Origin: JBMNOI01 sp050942995
GTDB taxonomy: Bacteria; Chloroflexota; Anaerolineae; UBA1429
Reading direction: 5' to 3'
Length of the DNA stretch: 27,941 nucleotides
Assembly (NCBI GenBank): GCA_050942995.1
Contig: JBMNOI010000044.1
Location: forward strand, 1-27,941
Below, in pieces: positions 13,642-21,918 of this stretch (positions are counted from its first letter, which is position 1; every line of letters begins with the position of its first letter). The notes below the pieces were generated by a model. The model had not been told where the DNA came from, did no database searches, and worked only from the letters and a program-made list of their open reading frames with translations. A program made the translations under genes and the position numbers.

Positions 13642-14037
13642 ATGGCCCAACGAGTAATGGAAGACCGTTCGCTTGGCGAGCTTTTTGGCGAGTTGACGGA
13701 TGATCTGCGACTTCTGTTGCGCCACGAAGTAGACCTGGTTCAGGCCGAGATGCGCGAAAAGCTGTCGCATTACAGTCAGGACGCAGTACGCCTGGCAGTG
13801 GGTGGTATCGTCGCGTTTGTAGGATTTCAGGCGCTGGTCGCCACGGCCATTCTCGCTCTGGCCCTCGTCATTCCGGCGTGGCTGTCAGCTCTGATCGTTG
13901 GCGTTGTCCTCGGCGTCGTAGGTTATCTCGTGTTGCGTAGCGGCCTCAATGATATCAAGAGACGCAGCATCGTGCCCGAGCGCACGATCGAATCGTTTAA
14001 GGAGGATAAGGAGTGGGTGCAAGATCGTATGACGTAA
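13642..14037 (+). CDS. Phage-holin superfamily III / YqjE-like membrane protein (PF07332)
   Basis: This 131-aa protein has a cytoplasmic N-terminal amphipathic helix with the family pattern ELTDDLRLLLRHEVDLVQAEM, then two membrane helices (about residues 50-75 and 79-100) joined by a short turn (PAWLS), and a basic/acidic tail. This is the layout of the PF07332 family, which includes YqjE; despite the name, chromosomal members are not lysis proteins. GGAGG lies four bases before the ATG. It starts 23 bases after the first gene of the operon, and its 3' end overlaps the next gene by 25 bases, so translation is probably coupled. Confidence 0.9.
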   Translation: MAQRVMEDRSLGELFGELTDDLRLLLRHEVDLVQAEMREKLSHYSQDAVRLAVGGIVAFVGFQALVATAILALALVIPAWLSALIVGVVLGVVGYLVLRSGLNDIKRRSIVPERTIESFKEDKEWVQDRMT

Positions 14038-14927
14038 AGGAGAGAAACGCGCCCCAAGGTCGTGAGAATCGGGATCCCGAGACGATCATGCAGGATATTC
14101 GACGAACCCGGGCCGATATGGAAGGGACCATCGATGAGATTCAGGAACGCCTGGATCCGCAACGACTCAGGCAAGAAGCCCAGGGGGCGATACACGATGC
14201 AACTGTCGGGAGGGCGAAACGGATGGCAGAGAATGTAAGTGACCGCGCAAGGGAAGCCAGTGGAGGCCTGATGGACACCATCCGCGAGAATCCGATTCCG
14301 GCGGCTATGGTGGCAGTGGGCCTGGGATGGTTGTGGTCTCAGCGATCGCGCAGCCGGCGGATAGGCCCTCATGAGCGCGCGCCCTATACCCTTTACGAGC
14401 GCGAGGAGGTCCCCAGCCCTCATGGCCGTCGTGTCCGCGCGGTACAGCAAAGCCGGGTCCGTTCAGAAGACCGCTCTGGCGGAAGAATGGGCGAAGCGCA
14501 ACAGCGTGCCGGTGAGATGGCGGGAGAGGCGCGACAGCGCGCCCAACAAGCTCAGCGACGCGCCGGCGAAATGGCGGGAGAAGCACGCCATCGCGCCGAG
14601 GAACTGGTGGAACAGGGCCAGGAGCAAGTGCAACATGTGGCCGAGCAGGCTCAGTATCGCGTAGAGCAAACCCGCAACCGGCTGGGCGAGATGATGGAGG
14701 ATAACCCTCTGGCCTTGGGTGCCGTTGCGCTGGCGGCCGGAATCGCCATCGGTATGGCGATTCCCGAGACACGTCGCGAACATCAGATGATGGGCGGGAT
14801 GCGCGACAACTTGATGGACAGGGCGCAGCATACCGCCGAGAAAACGATGGAAAAGATGCAGCATGTGGCCGAAGAAGCCGGCCGTGCCGCCGAAGAGCAG
14901 GCCCGCAAGGAGAACCTGGCTCAGTAG
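14013..14927 (+). CDS. DUF3618 protein with duplicated membrane hairpins and LEA-like repeats
   Basis: This 304-aa protein opens with the DUF3618 signature (DPETIMQDIRRTRADMEGTI, residues about 18-37). A first hydrophobic segment, NPIPAAMVAVGLGWLW, lies near residue 92, and a second one of similar design, NPLALGAVALAAGIAIG, near residue 230, suggesting internal duplication. Between them is a repeated amphipathic region with two copies of about 18 residues built on RAGEMAGEAR-x-RA, resembling late-embryogenesis-abundant or apolipoprotein helices. GTG at 14013 is chosen because AAGGAGG lies seven bases upstream. It overlaps the preceding gene by 25 bases. The tail is again charged and helical. 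A role in membrane or ribosome protection under stress is inference. Confidence 0.85.
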   Translation: MGARSYDVKERNAPQGRENRDPETIMQDIRRTRADMEGTIDEIQERLDPQRLRQEAQGAIHDATVGRAKRMAENVSDRAREASGGLMDTIRENPIPAAMVAVGLGWLWSQRSRSRRIGPHERAPYTLYEREEVPSPHGRRVRAVQQSRVRSEDRSGGRMGEAQQRAGEMAGEARQRAQQAQRRAGEMAGEARHRAEELVEQGQEQVQHVAEQAQYRVEQTRNRLGEMMEDNPLALGAVALAAGIAIGMAIPETRREHQMMGGMRDNLMDRAQHTAEKTMEKMQHVAEEAGRAAEEQARKENLAQ

Positions 14928-14978
14928 CGCGATTCATCGGGACCTCATTCATTCGTTCAATCGAGGTCGCGGAGTGGA

Positions 14979-15031
14979 ATCCACCTTCCGAACATGACGC
15001 TTTCGAGACACACCCCGTTCGGAAGGTGGAT
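14979..15031. terminator. Bidirectional hairpin between the DUF3618 gene and ilvD
   Basis: A perfect 15-bp inverted repeat (arm ATCCACCTTCCGAAC, 14979-14993 with 15017-15031) has a 23-base loop and sits between convergent genes. A smaller GACCTC/GAGGTC hairpin (14941-14968) precedes it. No T-run is present. Confidence 0.6.
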
Positions 15032-15042
15032 GATGCCTCGTT

Positions 15043-16746
15043 CTATTCAAGCACGGCCCCGCGAGTCGCAGGCCCTACGGCCCGCCGGTATCGCTCCAGC
15101 AAAGAGCCCGGTTTGAGCGCCGTGATCTCGGGAACCCGCCACCGGGCGCGACGCGCAGCCAGATCCTCTTCAGGCACATCCAGTGTGACGGTGCCCGCCG
15201 GAATATCGATGCGGATCGTATCGCCCTCTTGCACCAGCGCGATAGGACCGCCCAGATAGGCCTCTGGCGTAACGTGCCCGATGCAGGCGCCTTGAGTGGC
15301 TCCGGAAAAGCGCCCATCGGTAACCAGCGCCACCGATCTTCCCAGCCCCATCCCGATGATGGCCGATGTCGGCATCAACATCTCGCGCATGCCCGGGCCG
15401 CCCTTGGGTCCTTCGTAACGAATCACCACCACATCACCGGGCTTGATCTCGCCGTTCAGAATGGCCCGCAGCGCCGGCTCCTCCCGGTCGAATACCCGCG
15501 CCGGCCCGGCGTGAACCATCATCTCGGGCGCCACCGCCGCGCTCTTGACCACCGCGCCCTCGGGGGCCAGGTTGCCGTAAAGCACCGCCAGACCACCGCG
15601 TGGATTGATCGGCGCCTCGACGGGATGGATCACCTCCCGATCGAGGATCTCACGCCCGGCGATATTCTCCCCGATCGTCCGTCCCGTCACCGTCATGCAA
15701 TCGGTGTGCACCAGACCGTGAGCGGCCAGCTCGTTCATCAGCGCCGCCACACCACCGGCGTCATACATATCCCGCGCAAAGTGACGCCCCGCCGGCTTCC
15801 ACAATGTCAGATGTGGCGTGCGCTCGGCCACGGCGGTGAAGCGATCCAGCGGCAATTCCAGCCCCGCCTCACGGGCGATGGCCGGCAGATGCAAGGCCGT
15901 GTTGGTCGAGCCACCGATCGCCATATCCACCGCCAGCGCATTCTCTATCGCCTTCATCGTGAGAATATCTCGCGGCAGGATATTGCGCCGGTGCATCTCC
16001 AGCACCTTATGCCCTGCCTCACGGGCCAGCGCCAGTCGGGCGCCGAAAAAGGCCGGCGTCAGCGCAGCATCCGTCAGGCTCATCCCCAGCGCTTCTGCCA
16101 GAATGTTCATCGTGTTGGCCGTGCCCATCATAGCGCAGGAGCCGCCCCCGGGATTGGCCGTATGCTCGAATTCGGCCAGTTCCTCTTCCGTCATCAATCC
16201 GCGGGCCACCTTGCCCTCGGCCTCGATCAGGTCGGTGTAGCAGGCCCTCTCGCCCCGGTAGCAGCCCACATCCATCGGCCCCCCGGTCATCAGGACGGCG
16301 GGAATATTGAGCCGCGCCGCCGCCATGAGCATCCCCGGCGTGATCTTGTCACAGTTGCTCAACAGCACGATGGCATCCAGAGCGTGCGCCGTAACCATCA
16401 ACTCGATGGAATCGGCGATGATCTCGCGGCTGGGCATGGGCATGCGCATGCCGTCCAGCCCGGTCGCCAGCCCGTCGCACACGGCGATGGACGGGAATTC
16501 GAGGGGAGTGCCGCCCGCCTCCGCAACACCCATTTTGATGGCCTGGCAAAGCGGTTGCAGGTGGACGTGCCCGGGCACCAGTTCGTTGAACGAATTCACA
16601 ATGCCCACCAGCGGCTTGTCCAGATGCTGAGGTTGCCAGCCCATGGCATAGAACAGCGAACGGTGGGTGGCCCGCTCCAGTCCCCTGGTCATGGTCGCGC
16701 TACGCAATGGCCGGCCGCCCGGCTGATCCTGATCGTGTGATGACAT
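15043..16746 (-). CDS. ilvD: Dihydroxy-acid dehydratase
   Basis: This 567-aa enzyme dehydrates 2,3-dihydroxy-3-methylbutanoate and its ethyl homologue in valine/isoleucine synthesis. Cluster and active-site signatures include SNCDKITPGM (Cys132), PGGGSCAMMG (Cys204) and VCDGLATG (Cys90). The N-terminal segment reads NSFNELVPGHVHL, without the Cys that 2Fe-2S members carry (PCN). This places it with the E. coli/Bacillus-like clade, expected to be oxygen-labile. The start at 16746 follows GAGGAT about seven bases upstream; the longer frame has no site. It stands alone, with no other branched-chain gene beside it, and faces the stress operon tail to tail. A sugar-acid dehydratase of the same superfamily is the main alternative, but the GCYRGERACY and IEAEGKVARG stretches fit IlvD. 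Confidence 0.93.
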   Translation of the reverse strand: MSSHDQDQPGGRPLRSATMTRGLERATHRSLFYAMGWQPQHLDKPLVGIVNSFNELVPGHVHLQPLCQAIKMGVAEAGGTPLEFPSIAVCDGLATGLDGMRMPMPSREIIADSIELMVTAHALDAIVLLSNCDKITPGMLMAAARLNIPAVLMTGGPMDVGCYRGERACYTDLIEAEGKVARGLMTEEELAEFEHTANPGGGSCAMMGTANTMNILAEALGMSLTDAALTPAFFGARLALAREAGHKVLEMHRRNILPRDILTMKAIENALAVDMAIGGSTNTALHLPAIAREAGLELPLDRFTAVAERTPHLTLWKPAGRHFARDMYDAGGVAALMNELAAHGLVHTDCMTVTGRTIGENIAGREILDREVIHPVEAPINPRGGLAVLYGNLAPEGAVVKSAAVAPEMMVHAGPARVFDREEPALRAILNGEIKPGDVVVIRYEGPKGGPGMREMLMPTSAIIGMGLGRSVALVTDGRFSGATQGACIGHVTPEAYLGGPIALVQEGDTIRIDIPAGTVTLDVPEEDLAARRARWRVPEITALKPGSLLERYRRAVGPATRGAVLE

Positions 16747-16994
16747 GCCATATCCTCTTTTCCGGTGTTTATTCAAGCGCCGCAATGCCGATGATGCTAC
16801 GCCTCAAGATTAGGTCACGTTCGCCGCAAGGGCAAATCGCTCTGGCCGGAGATGCGTCGTGTCTCCAGACGGCGGCAGTTCGGTATGCGGGACGATCAAA
16901 AGATCTGCTCCCGACGTTCGGTCGTCGTGACGGTATGCTCCCGCCCCGAATCGCCTCTGTGGGCACGAATAGAGGTGCGCGCTCTACTTCTTTA

Positions 16995-17003
16995 TGGTAT
17001 ACT
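16995..17003 (+). promoter_or_regulatory. Extended -10 promoter of the phosphatase-like gene
   Basis: TGG-TATACT forms an extended -10 with no recognisable -35. The transcript would begin near 17010, about 75 bases before the start codon. The rest of the divergent stretch 16747-17085 shows nothing else convincing. Confidence 0.6.
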
Positions 17004-17085
17004 GGACACAAACCCTATCCCCGCGACAAGGGCTGCCCGTATATCGAGCGTCTCGCGGGGCGTACTGCCGCGAGGAGGTGGCCAC

Positions 17086-17565
17086 ATGGAGCACGTCTAC
17101 TGGGTCATTCCCGATCTGCTGGCCGGCCGCCCCGGGCCCGATCGATACCCCTGGGATCTAGAGGCGCTGCATCAGGGAGGCTTTCGCGCCGTCCTCTCTC
17201 TCTGCGAAGGGATCGCCGGGCGTGGCGAGATGCGCGCTCTGGGGCTGGACCATCTCGCCATACCGCTGCCTGCCTCTCTCCCGCCCTCGCCGGAAGAAGA
17301 GTCGAGCTGTCGCCGCCTGCTGCCCGAAGCGCTCTATTTTATGCGCTGGCACATCCTGAACGGCCTCCCCACCCTGGTGCACTGTCGAGAGGGGCAGGAT
17401 TGTACCGATATGGTGCTGGCCTGTTACCTCGCCAGCTACGAGGGCATGAGCGCGTCCGAGGCGATCGACCGGATCCGCCGGATCGCCCCCGAGAGCCTGT
17501 CCGCCCCGGAGCATGTGCGCTACGTGCACCGGCTGCTGGGCATCTCGGACCAGGCCGCCGTCTAA
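17086..17565 (+). CDS. Dual-specificity-phosphatase-like protein, probably catalytically dead
   Basis: This 159-aa protein has the cradle-loop phosphatase fold: an N-terminal strand (VYWVIPDLLAGR), then LEALHQGGFRAVLSLCE, and the P-loop region LVHCREGQDCTDMVLACYL. The active-site Cys100 is present, but the Arg expected six residues later (Cys-x5-Arg) is Cys106, encoded TGT where a one-base change from CGT would give Arg. The general-acid Asp seen in relatives around IPLPD is Ala63. Loss of both makes phosphatase activity unlikely and suggests a phospho-binding or regulatory pseudophosphatase. The start at 17086 follows GAGGAGG seven bases upstream; the longer open frame runs through the promoter. 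It is monocistronic and convergent with ppa. Confidence 0.85.
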   Translation: MEHVYWVIPDLLAGRPGPDRYPWDLEALHQGGFRAVLSLCEGIAGRGEMRALGLDHLAIPLPASLPPSPEEESSCRRLLPEALYFMRWHILNGLPTLVHCREGQDCTDMVLACYLASYEGMSASEAIDRIRRIAPESLSAPEHVRYVHRLLGISDQAAV

Positions 17566-17651
17566 AACCCGAGACGATTCCCCGCATTCGCCCGCGGCAA
17601 GCACGGATCCGATCCACGACGCGGGAAATGCCCTCGTTCGTGGGAGCTGTT

Positions 17652-17673
17652 TCTCCGGAGACCTTCGGAAGGT
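17652..17673. repeat. Double palindrome sharing a 15-base core with 27108-27122
   Basis: TCTCCGGAGA (17652-17661) is followed by ACCTTCGGAAGGT (17661-17673). The 15 bases GAGACCTTCGGAAGG (17658-17672) recur exactly, inverted, at 27108-27122. It lies between convergent genes and may act as a terminator stem or belong to a dispersed repeat family. Confidence 0.55.
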
Positions 17674-17692
17674 GATACCAGACGAGGCGCAC

Positions 17693-18184
17693 TCATTCCG
17701 GCTCGTCGAGCCGATATCTCTCCAGAATCTCCCACGCCTTCCGAACGCCCTGCCAGCCCTCCACCTCGGTCTCTTTATGTTCCAACAGCTTGTAGGTGTT
17801 GAAAAAGTTCTCGATCTCGATAAGCCAGTGTCGACTCAGGTCGGCGAGATCGCGAATGCCGTCAAAGCGTGGATCGGCCACCGGCACACCGAGAATCTTT
17901 TCATCGACCCCCTTCTCGTCGCGCATCACCAGCACGCCGATCGGGCGAATGAGCACCTCACAGCCGGGAAAGGTCGGCTCCTCGACGATGACCAGCACAT
18001 CCAGCGGATCGCCATCGGCCGCCAGCGTATTCGGCACGAAACCATAATCCGTCGGGTAATGGACCGACGAGTAGAGCACCCGGTCCAGGTAGATCTGTTT
18101 GCGCTCGTGATCGTACTCGTATTTGTTTCGGCTACCCCGTGGGATCTCGATGATCGCCCGAACCGTGTTCGAGTTATCCCGCAT
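17693..18184 (-). CDS. ppa: Inorganic pyrophosphatase, family I
   Basis: This 163-aa cytoplasmic enzyme splits pyrophosphate to two phosphates and pulls biosynthetic reactions forward. Family I signatures are clear: EIPRGSRNKYEYD (residues 13-25), YPTDYGFVPNTL (43-54) and the metal-binding DGDPLDVLV, with Asp57, Asp59 and Asp62. Metal-site acidic residues also occur in ADPRFDGIRDLADL. The length is typical of prokaryotic hexameric enzymes. The start at 18184 follows AGGAGG four bases upstream. It comes 66 bases after the GPH transporter on the same strand and may be transcribed with it. Confidence 0.96.
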   Translation of the reverse strand: MRDNSNTVRAIIEIPRGSRNKYEYDHERKQIYLDRVLYSSVHYPTDYGFVPNTLAADGDPLDVLVIVEEPTFPGCEVLIRPIGVLVMRDEKGVDEKILGVPVADPRFDGIRDLADLSRHWLIEIENFFNTYKLLEHKETEVEGWQGVRKAWEILERYRLDEPE

Positions 18185-18250
18185 CCCCCCTCCTGCTCCG
18201 GATGATCGGCCGTGGGATCAGCCGCCTGCCCTCACTATCGTTGCCCCGCC

Positions 18251-19738
18251 TCAGCGCAACAGCGTCCTGGCCGGAGTGGCCAGAAGGGACTCATCCTGAT
18301 ATCTGCGCCGGCGACGAGCCAGCAGCCGACGAATGCGCCGATGGCGCTCCCTTGTCAACGGGTAGAACCAGGCCACGGCGATGGCGCTGATGAGAAGCAG
18401 CGCCCCCATCGGTCCGGTCATCACCCGAATGGCGCCGAGCGCCGCTCCGGCCTGCTCGAAATGGACGGCCCCCGCATCGGGCGCCCGATAGCCAAACCAG
18501 CCCAGCACCTGTAGCGCGATAAAAATCGCCACCGCGCCGGTGAGCTTGCGGATAAAGTTCTTGGCGCCATAGTAGATGCCCTCGTTGCGCCGACCGGTAC
18601 GCAGCTCATCCCACTCGATCACGTCGGGAAAGATGGCGTCGGGTAGCACATGGGCGGTGGATACGCCCAGTCCGGCCAGCACCGCCAGCACGATGATGAG
18701 ATCGAATTGAAGCGGCTGCACCAGAAACAAGAGGCATTGCACCACAGCCCAAAAGCTCATCCCGATGATGTAGGCGATACGTTTGCTCAACCGCCGCGCC
18801 AGCCAGGTCCACAGCGGCAGGCTCACCACTGAAACCAGAAGCATCACTCCCAGCACCACCGATTCCGGCGCCAGCGACATATCGAATACGTTCATCGTGG
18901 CGCAAAGATTGCCCGCCGCCACCCAGTATACGAGAAAATAGGGCAGCATCAGCGCCACGAGATCGAAGGTGATCCAGTTGAGCAGATAAAGCGCCGTGGC
19001 ATAGCGAAAGGGCACATTGCTCCAGGCGGTGCGCAGCGTCTGGCGCAGGCCGGCAGGTTCGGCGGCATACACAGAATGGCGCTCACGCACCACGGCAAAG
19101 ATGGCCAGGAAGGGCAACGTCGCCAGCCCGCCAAAGAGCGCCGCCACCAGCAGATAGCCCTGTTGCGGCGTATAGCCCCGCGCCACCGCCGTTGAGACGA
19201 TCATCGGCGCGCCCGCCGCCGTTACCAGCGAAGCCAGCAGGTTAAAGAGCATGCGATAGCCGGTCAGCGAGGTGCGCTCGTCATAGTCCGGCGTCATCTC
19301 GGGAGTGAGGGTGAAAAAGGGCACCGAGACCAGCGTCTGCAACGTATCGCTGATCATATACGCCAGCATCACATGGACGGCCAGCACCCACTGGTTTTGC
19401 CAGGGCGGCGCCCACCAGAGCATCAAAAAGCCCAGCCCGTAGGGGATCGAGAACAACAACAGAAACGGGCGTCGCCGCCCCCAGCGAGTATGCAGGCGAT
19501 CGCTCAGCGTGCCCACCAGCGGATCGTTGATCGCATCCCAGATAATGCCCAGCAGAGCGGCCACCGAGGCCAGCCCCGGCGCCAGCCCCACCACATCGGT
19601 GAGAAAGATGGCATAGAACACCTGGCGGATGGTGCCAAAGCTCGCGATACTCCAGTCGCCCGTGCCGTACACCAACTTGGTCCACACTGAGAGACGCGCG
19701 GCGGGCTCCCGTCCGGCCTCGATGTTTGCGATGGTCAT
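18251..19738 (-). CDS. GPH-family sugar:cation symporter (MelB-like, MFS)
   Basis: This 495-aa polytopic protein has about 12 membrane helices. Family marks are an N-terminal WTKLVYGTGDWSIA segment, DAINDPLVGTLSDR with HTRWGRRRPFLL (loop 2-3), the mid-protein PEMTPDYDERTSLTGYR, and the C-half DVIEWDELRTGRRNEGIYYG. These are the signatures of the glycoside-pentoside-hexuronide family, which couples sugar uptake to Na+ or H+. Hexuronides, beta-glucosides or melibiose are possible substrates. The start at 19738 begins MTIANIEAGREPAARL; its ribosome site is weak (AAAGAGACGAG). The preceding GNAT-like gene ends 25 bases upstream, so coupled expression is likely. Linking it to the GH4 enzyme far upstream is speculative. 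Confidence 0.9.
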   Translation of the reverse strand: MTIANIEAGREPAARLSVWTKLVYGTGDWSIASFGTIRQVFYAIFLTDVVGLAPGLASVAALLGIIWDAINDPLVGTLSDRLHTRWGRRRPFLLLFSIPYGLGFLMLWWAPPWQNQWVLAVHVMLAYMISDTLQTLVSVPFFTLTPEMTPDYDERTSLTGYRMLFNLLASLVTAAGAPMIVSTAVARGYTPQQGYLLVAALFGGLATLPFLAIFAVVRERHSVYAAEPAGLRQTLRTAWSNVPFRYATALYLLNWITFDLVALMLPYFLVYWVAAGNLCATMNVFDMSLAPESVVLGVMLLVSVVSLPLWTWLARRLSKRIAYIIGMSFWAVVQCLLFLVQPLQFDLIIVLAVLAGLGVSTAHVLPDAIFPDVIEWDELRTGRRNEGIYYGAKNFIRKLTGAVAIFIALQVLGWFGYRAPDAGAVHFEQAGAALGAIRVMTGPMGALLLISAIAVAWFYPLTRERHRRIRRLLARRRRRYQDESLLATPARTLLR

Positions 19739-19763
19739 GGACTCGTCTCTTTCTAACGGTTGC

Positions 19764-20882
19764 TCACAACGACTGATAATAGATGCGATGCCGCTTGGTC
19801 CAGCGCACGCCGATGGCCCGCATATCGGCCAGGCTTTTGGCGTTCTCCTCCGACACCTGCGACACGTCGGCCTCCTCAAAGCGAGACGAGATCAACGTGC
19901 GGGCCAGCTCGCTGTAAAGGATCACGCTCCCTCCCAGCCCCTGATAGCGCGGCAACAACCCCAGGCCGTTGATGCTTGCCCGGCGGGTGCGCCGAAATTC
20001 GCGGCTCAGGTGCCACCAGCCCAGGGGCCACAGCCGCCCGCCGGCCCGTCGCAGACCGTCCGAAATATCGGGAAAGGCCAAGAGAAAACCGGCCACCTCC
20101 CCCTGATGTAACACCAACTTGATTAATGACGGATCGGCCACGGAGAGAAGTTGCCCGGCCATGTGCCGGATCTCGGCCTCATCCACCGGGTAATAGTTCC
20201 AGATATGGGTGAACGCTTCGTTGTATACCTTGTGAATGCCCGGCATCCAGGCACGCAGCTCGTCTTTGGTTTTGAATTGCAGGACCTCCAGCCCGCGACG
20301 CGCTTTGACCCGCTCGGCCAGCTCGAAAAAGCGCGGCGCGAGGCCGTGGTCGCGCCACAACGTGCCCGAGAGATAGTCGATCTCTTTCTCCAGCCCCACC
20401 GCCGAGACCAGGCGCTGATAATAGGCATGATGATAGGGGATGTTCATCACCGCCGGATGTTCGTATCCCTCTACCAGCATTCCCAGTCCGTCACCCCGGG
20501 CGAATCCGCGCGGCCCCACCAGCCGATCCAACCCCCGATCCCGGGCCCATTGAGCCGCCGCGTCAAACAGCGCAGAGGCTACCGCCACATCATCCACCGA
20601 TTCGAACAGGGCGAAAAAGGCGGTGCGGGCATCGTGATACGCGTTATAGCGACGATTGTCCATCACAGCGATGCGCCCCAGTGTATCGCGTCCCCGACGC
20701 ACCAGGAAAAAGGCCGCCTCTGAGTGATGGAAGAAGGGGTGTTTTTGGCCACGGCACAGGTGGCCGATTTCGGCCACCATGGGCGGGACCCATTGGGGGG
20801 TGTGGCGATAGAGGTCGAATGGGAGGCGGATAAACGCGTCGATATCGGCCGCCCTCCGGGGATTTACCGGTTGGATCTGCAT
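19764..20882 (-). CDS. GNAT-superfamily acyltransferase-like protein (YghO-like)
   Basis: This 372-aa protein begins MQIQPVNPRRAADIDAFIRL and contains the segments PFDLYRHTPQWVPPM, HPFFHHSEAAFFLVRR and GRIAVMDNRRYNAYH, as in YghO-like proteins related to N-acyltransferases. The C-terminal half has a GNAT-like pattern: GEVAGFLLAFPDISDGL, then INGLGLLPRYQGLGGSVILYSEL, where RYQGLGG resembles the acetyl-CoA-binding loop Q/RxxGxG/A. The acceptor is unknown. The start at 20882 follows GGAG six bases upstream. It leads a probable operon with the GPH transporter and ppa, under a strong promoter about 160 bases upstream. Confidence 0.75.
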   Translation of the reverse strand: MQIQPVNPRRAADIDAFIRLPFDLYRHTPQWVPPMVAEIGHLCRGQKHPFFHHSEAAFFLVRRGRDTLGRIAVMDNRRYNAYHDARTAFFALFESVDDVAVASALFDAAAQWARDRGLDRLVGPRGFARGDGLGMLVEGYEHPAVMNIPYHHAYYQRLVSAVGLEKEIDYLSGTLWRDHGLAPRFFELAERVKARRGLEVLQFKTKDELRAWMPGIHKVYNEAFTHIWNYYPVDEAEIRHMAGQLLSVADPSLIKLVLHQGEVAGFLLAFPDISDGLRRAGGRLWPLGWWHLSREFRRTRRASINGLGLLPRYQGLGGSVILYSELARTLISSRFEEADVSQVSEENAKSLADMRAIGVRWTKRHRIYYQSL

Positions 20883-21020
20883 ACATCGCTCCGATTCGTC
20901 ATGCTCGATGTTTGTCGGAGGGTCAATACTGCGGCACCCGCACCGCCCCCATCTCCCCGGAACATATCGGGATGAAGCAGGCGCTTTACCGGTTTGCGAC
21001 AAACTTTACAGCCCCGGTCG

Positions 21021-21106
21021 GGTGACCCACTATGACAAGTAACATTCTAGATCGGTCACCGGGGGTGTCAACTTGGCTCTCGATTTCAGTGGATCGGCCG
21101 GTCACC
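21021..21106. promoter_or_regulatory. Three GGTSACC boxes in the divergent promoter region
   Basis: GGTGACC (21021-21027) and two GGTCACC copies (21054-21060 and 21100-21106) flank or fall inside the divergent promoters. They could be operator half-sites. GGTGACC and GGTCACC are reverse complements, so the boxes alternate in orientation. No regulator is identified. Confidence 0.35.
21044..21071 (-). promoter_or_regulatory. Promoter of the GNAT-transporter operon
   Basis: A perfect minus-strand -35 TTGACA (21066-21071) and -10 TAGAAT (21044-21049) have a 16-base spacer. A GGTCACC box lies in the spacer. Confidence 0.65.
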
Positions 21107-21113
21107 GTTTGCT

Positions 21114-21142
21114 TTGCTCGTTGATCTATTTCGTGGTACACT
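21114..21142 (+). promoter_or_regulatory. Extended -10 promoter of the secreted Ig-like protein
   Basis: -10 TACACT (21137-21142) is preceded by TGG, an extended -10, with a weak -35 TTGCTC (21114-21119) at 17-base spacing. Confidence 0.6.
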
Positions 21143-21178
21143 CTGGGCGTTAGTTACCGTACAGGTGAAGGAGCGGGA

Positions 21179-21874
21179 ATGCGAGGACGGGTTATCGCTT
21201 CAGTCGTTGTGGCGATGGTGGTGATGATAGGCCTGCTGGCTCCGACAACGGGAGTTGCCCAGGGCCCACAGGTCCAGATCACCTCGCCGAGTATGAATGA
21301 GGTCGTACGTGGGCGTGTGCCCATCATCGGCTCGGCCTCGATTGCAGATTTCCAGTTCTACAAGGTCGAGTTCGGAGTGGGGCCTAATCCTTCCCAATGG
21401 GCCGTCATCGGATCGCTGCACGATTCGCCCGTCATCAACGGTCAGCTAGAGGTGTGGGATACCACCGGCATACCCGATGGCGTCTATTCGTTGCAACTAC
21501 AGGCCGTCAAGCAGGATGGCAACTGGGAAGCGTTCTTTGTGCGGGGCATCACCGTCGCAAACTCGGAGCCGACGGAGACGCCGACGCCTGAAGAGGCGAC
21601 ACCTACCGAAGAGCCGTCGGACATGACGCCGACGCCACCGGCCCTGGCCGAAGAAACCGGCCCGCGCCCCACGGCCACAGTGCAGATCATCCGGCCCACG
21701 GCTGCGGCGCTATCGGTGCCCACGGCCACACCGACGCTGTCACGCCCCGGTGAACAGCCGCTTTTGCCGGTGAACCCCGCGGATTGGCGCGAGGCGTTCA
21801 TGTTCGGTGCGGCGACGATGGGCGTGGTGTTTATTGTGCTGGGCCTGGTGTTTGGCCTGCGCCGCCTGCTGTAA
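21179..21874 (+). CDS. Secreted membrane-anchored Ig-like domain protein
   Basis: This 231-aa protein has a signal peptide (residues 1-28, hydrophobic core VVVAMVVMIGLLAP). An Ig-like beta domain follows (about 30-127), starting VQITSPSMNEVVRGRVPIIG and containing DTTGIPDGVYSLQLQAV, a common pattern of bacterial Ig-like and Big domains. A long Thr/Pro/Glu-rich linker (about 128-198) and a C-terminal membrane helix with basic end (GVVFIVLGLVFGLRRLL) complete it. It should display the beta domain outside the cytoplasmic membrane. Such Thr/Pro linkers are frequent in Chloroflexota surface proteins. AAGGAG seven bases before the ATG fixes the start. The ligand is unknown. Confidence 0.88.
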   Translation: MRGRVIASVVVAMVVMIGLLAPTTGVAQGPQVQITSPSMNEVVRGRVPIIGSASIADFQFYKVEFGVGPNPSQWAVIGSLHDSPVINGQLEVWDTTGIPDGVYSLQLQAVKQDGNWEAFFVRGITVANSEPTETPTPEEATPTEEPSDMTPTPPALAEETGPRPTATVQIIRPTAAALSVPTATPTLSRPGEQPLLPVNPADWREAFMFGAATMGVVFIVLGLVFGLRRLL

Positions 21875-21918
21875 AAGGCGTCGCCGTTTGACCATGTTCT
21901 ATTCGTTCTGACATCTCA

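Noticed and set aside
13642..14037. Holin family name suggesting prophage
   Set aside because: The family includes chromosomal YqjE-type proteins, and no endolysin, integrase or structural phage gene is nearby.
15229..16740. Long plus-strand frame opposite ilvD
   Set aside because: It is antisense to IlvD, with Arg/His-rich composition and no family features.
15043..16746. Sugar-acid dehydratase instead of IlvD
   Set aside because: The motif set and length fit dihydroxy-acid dehydratase of the Bacillus/E. coli clade better, and no sugar-acid genes flank it.
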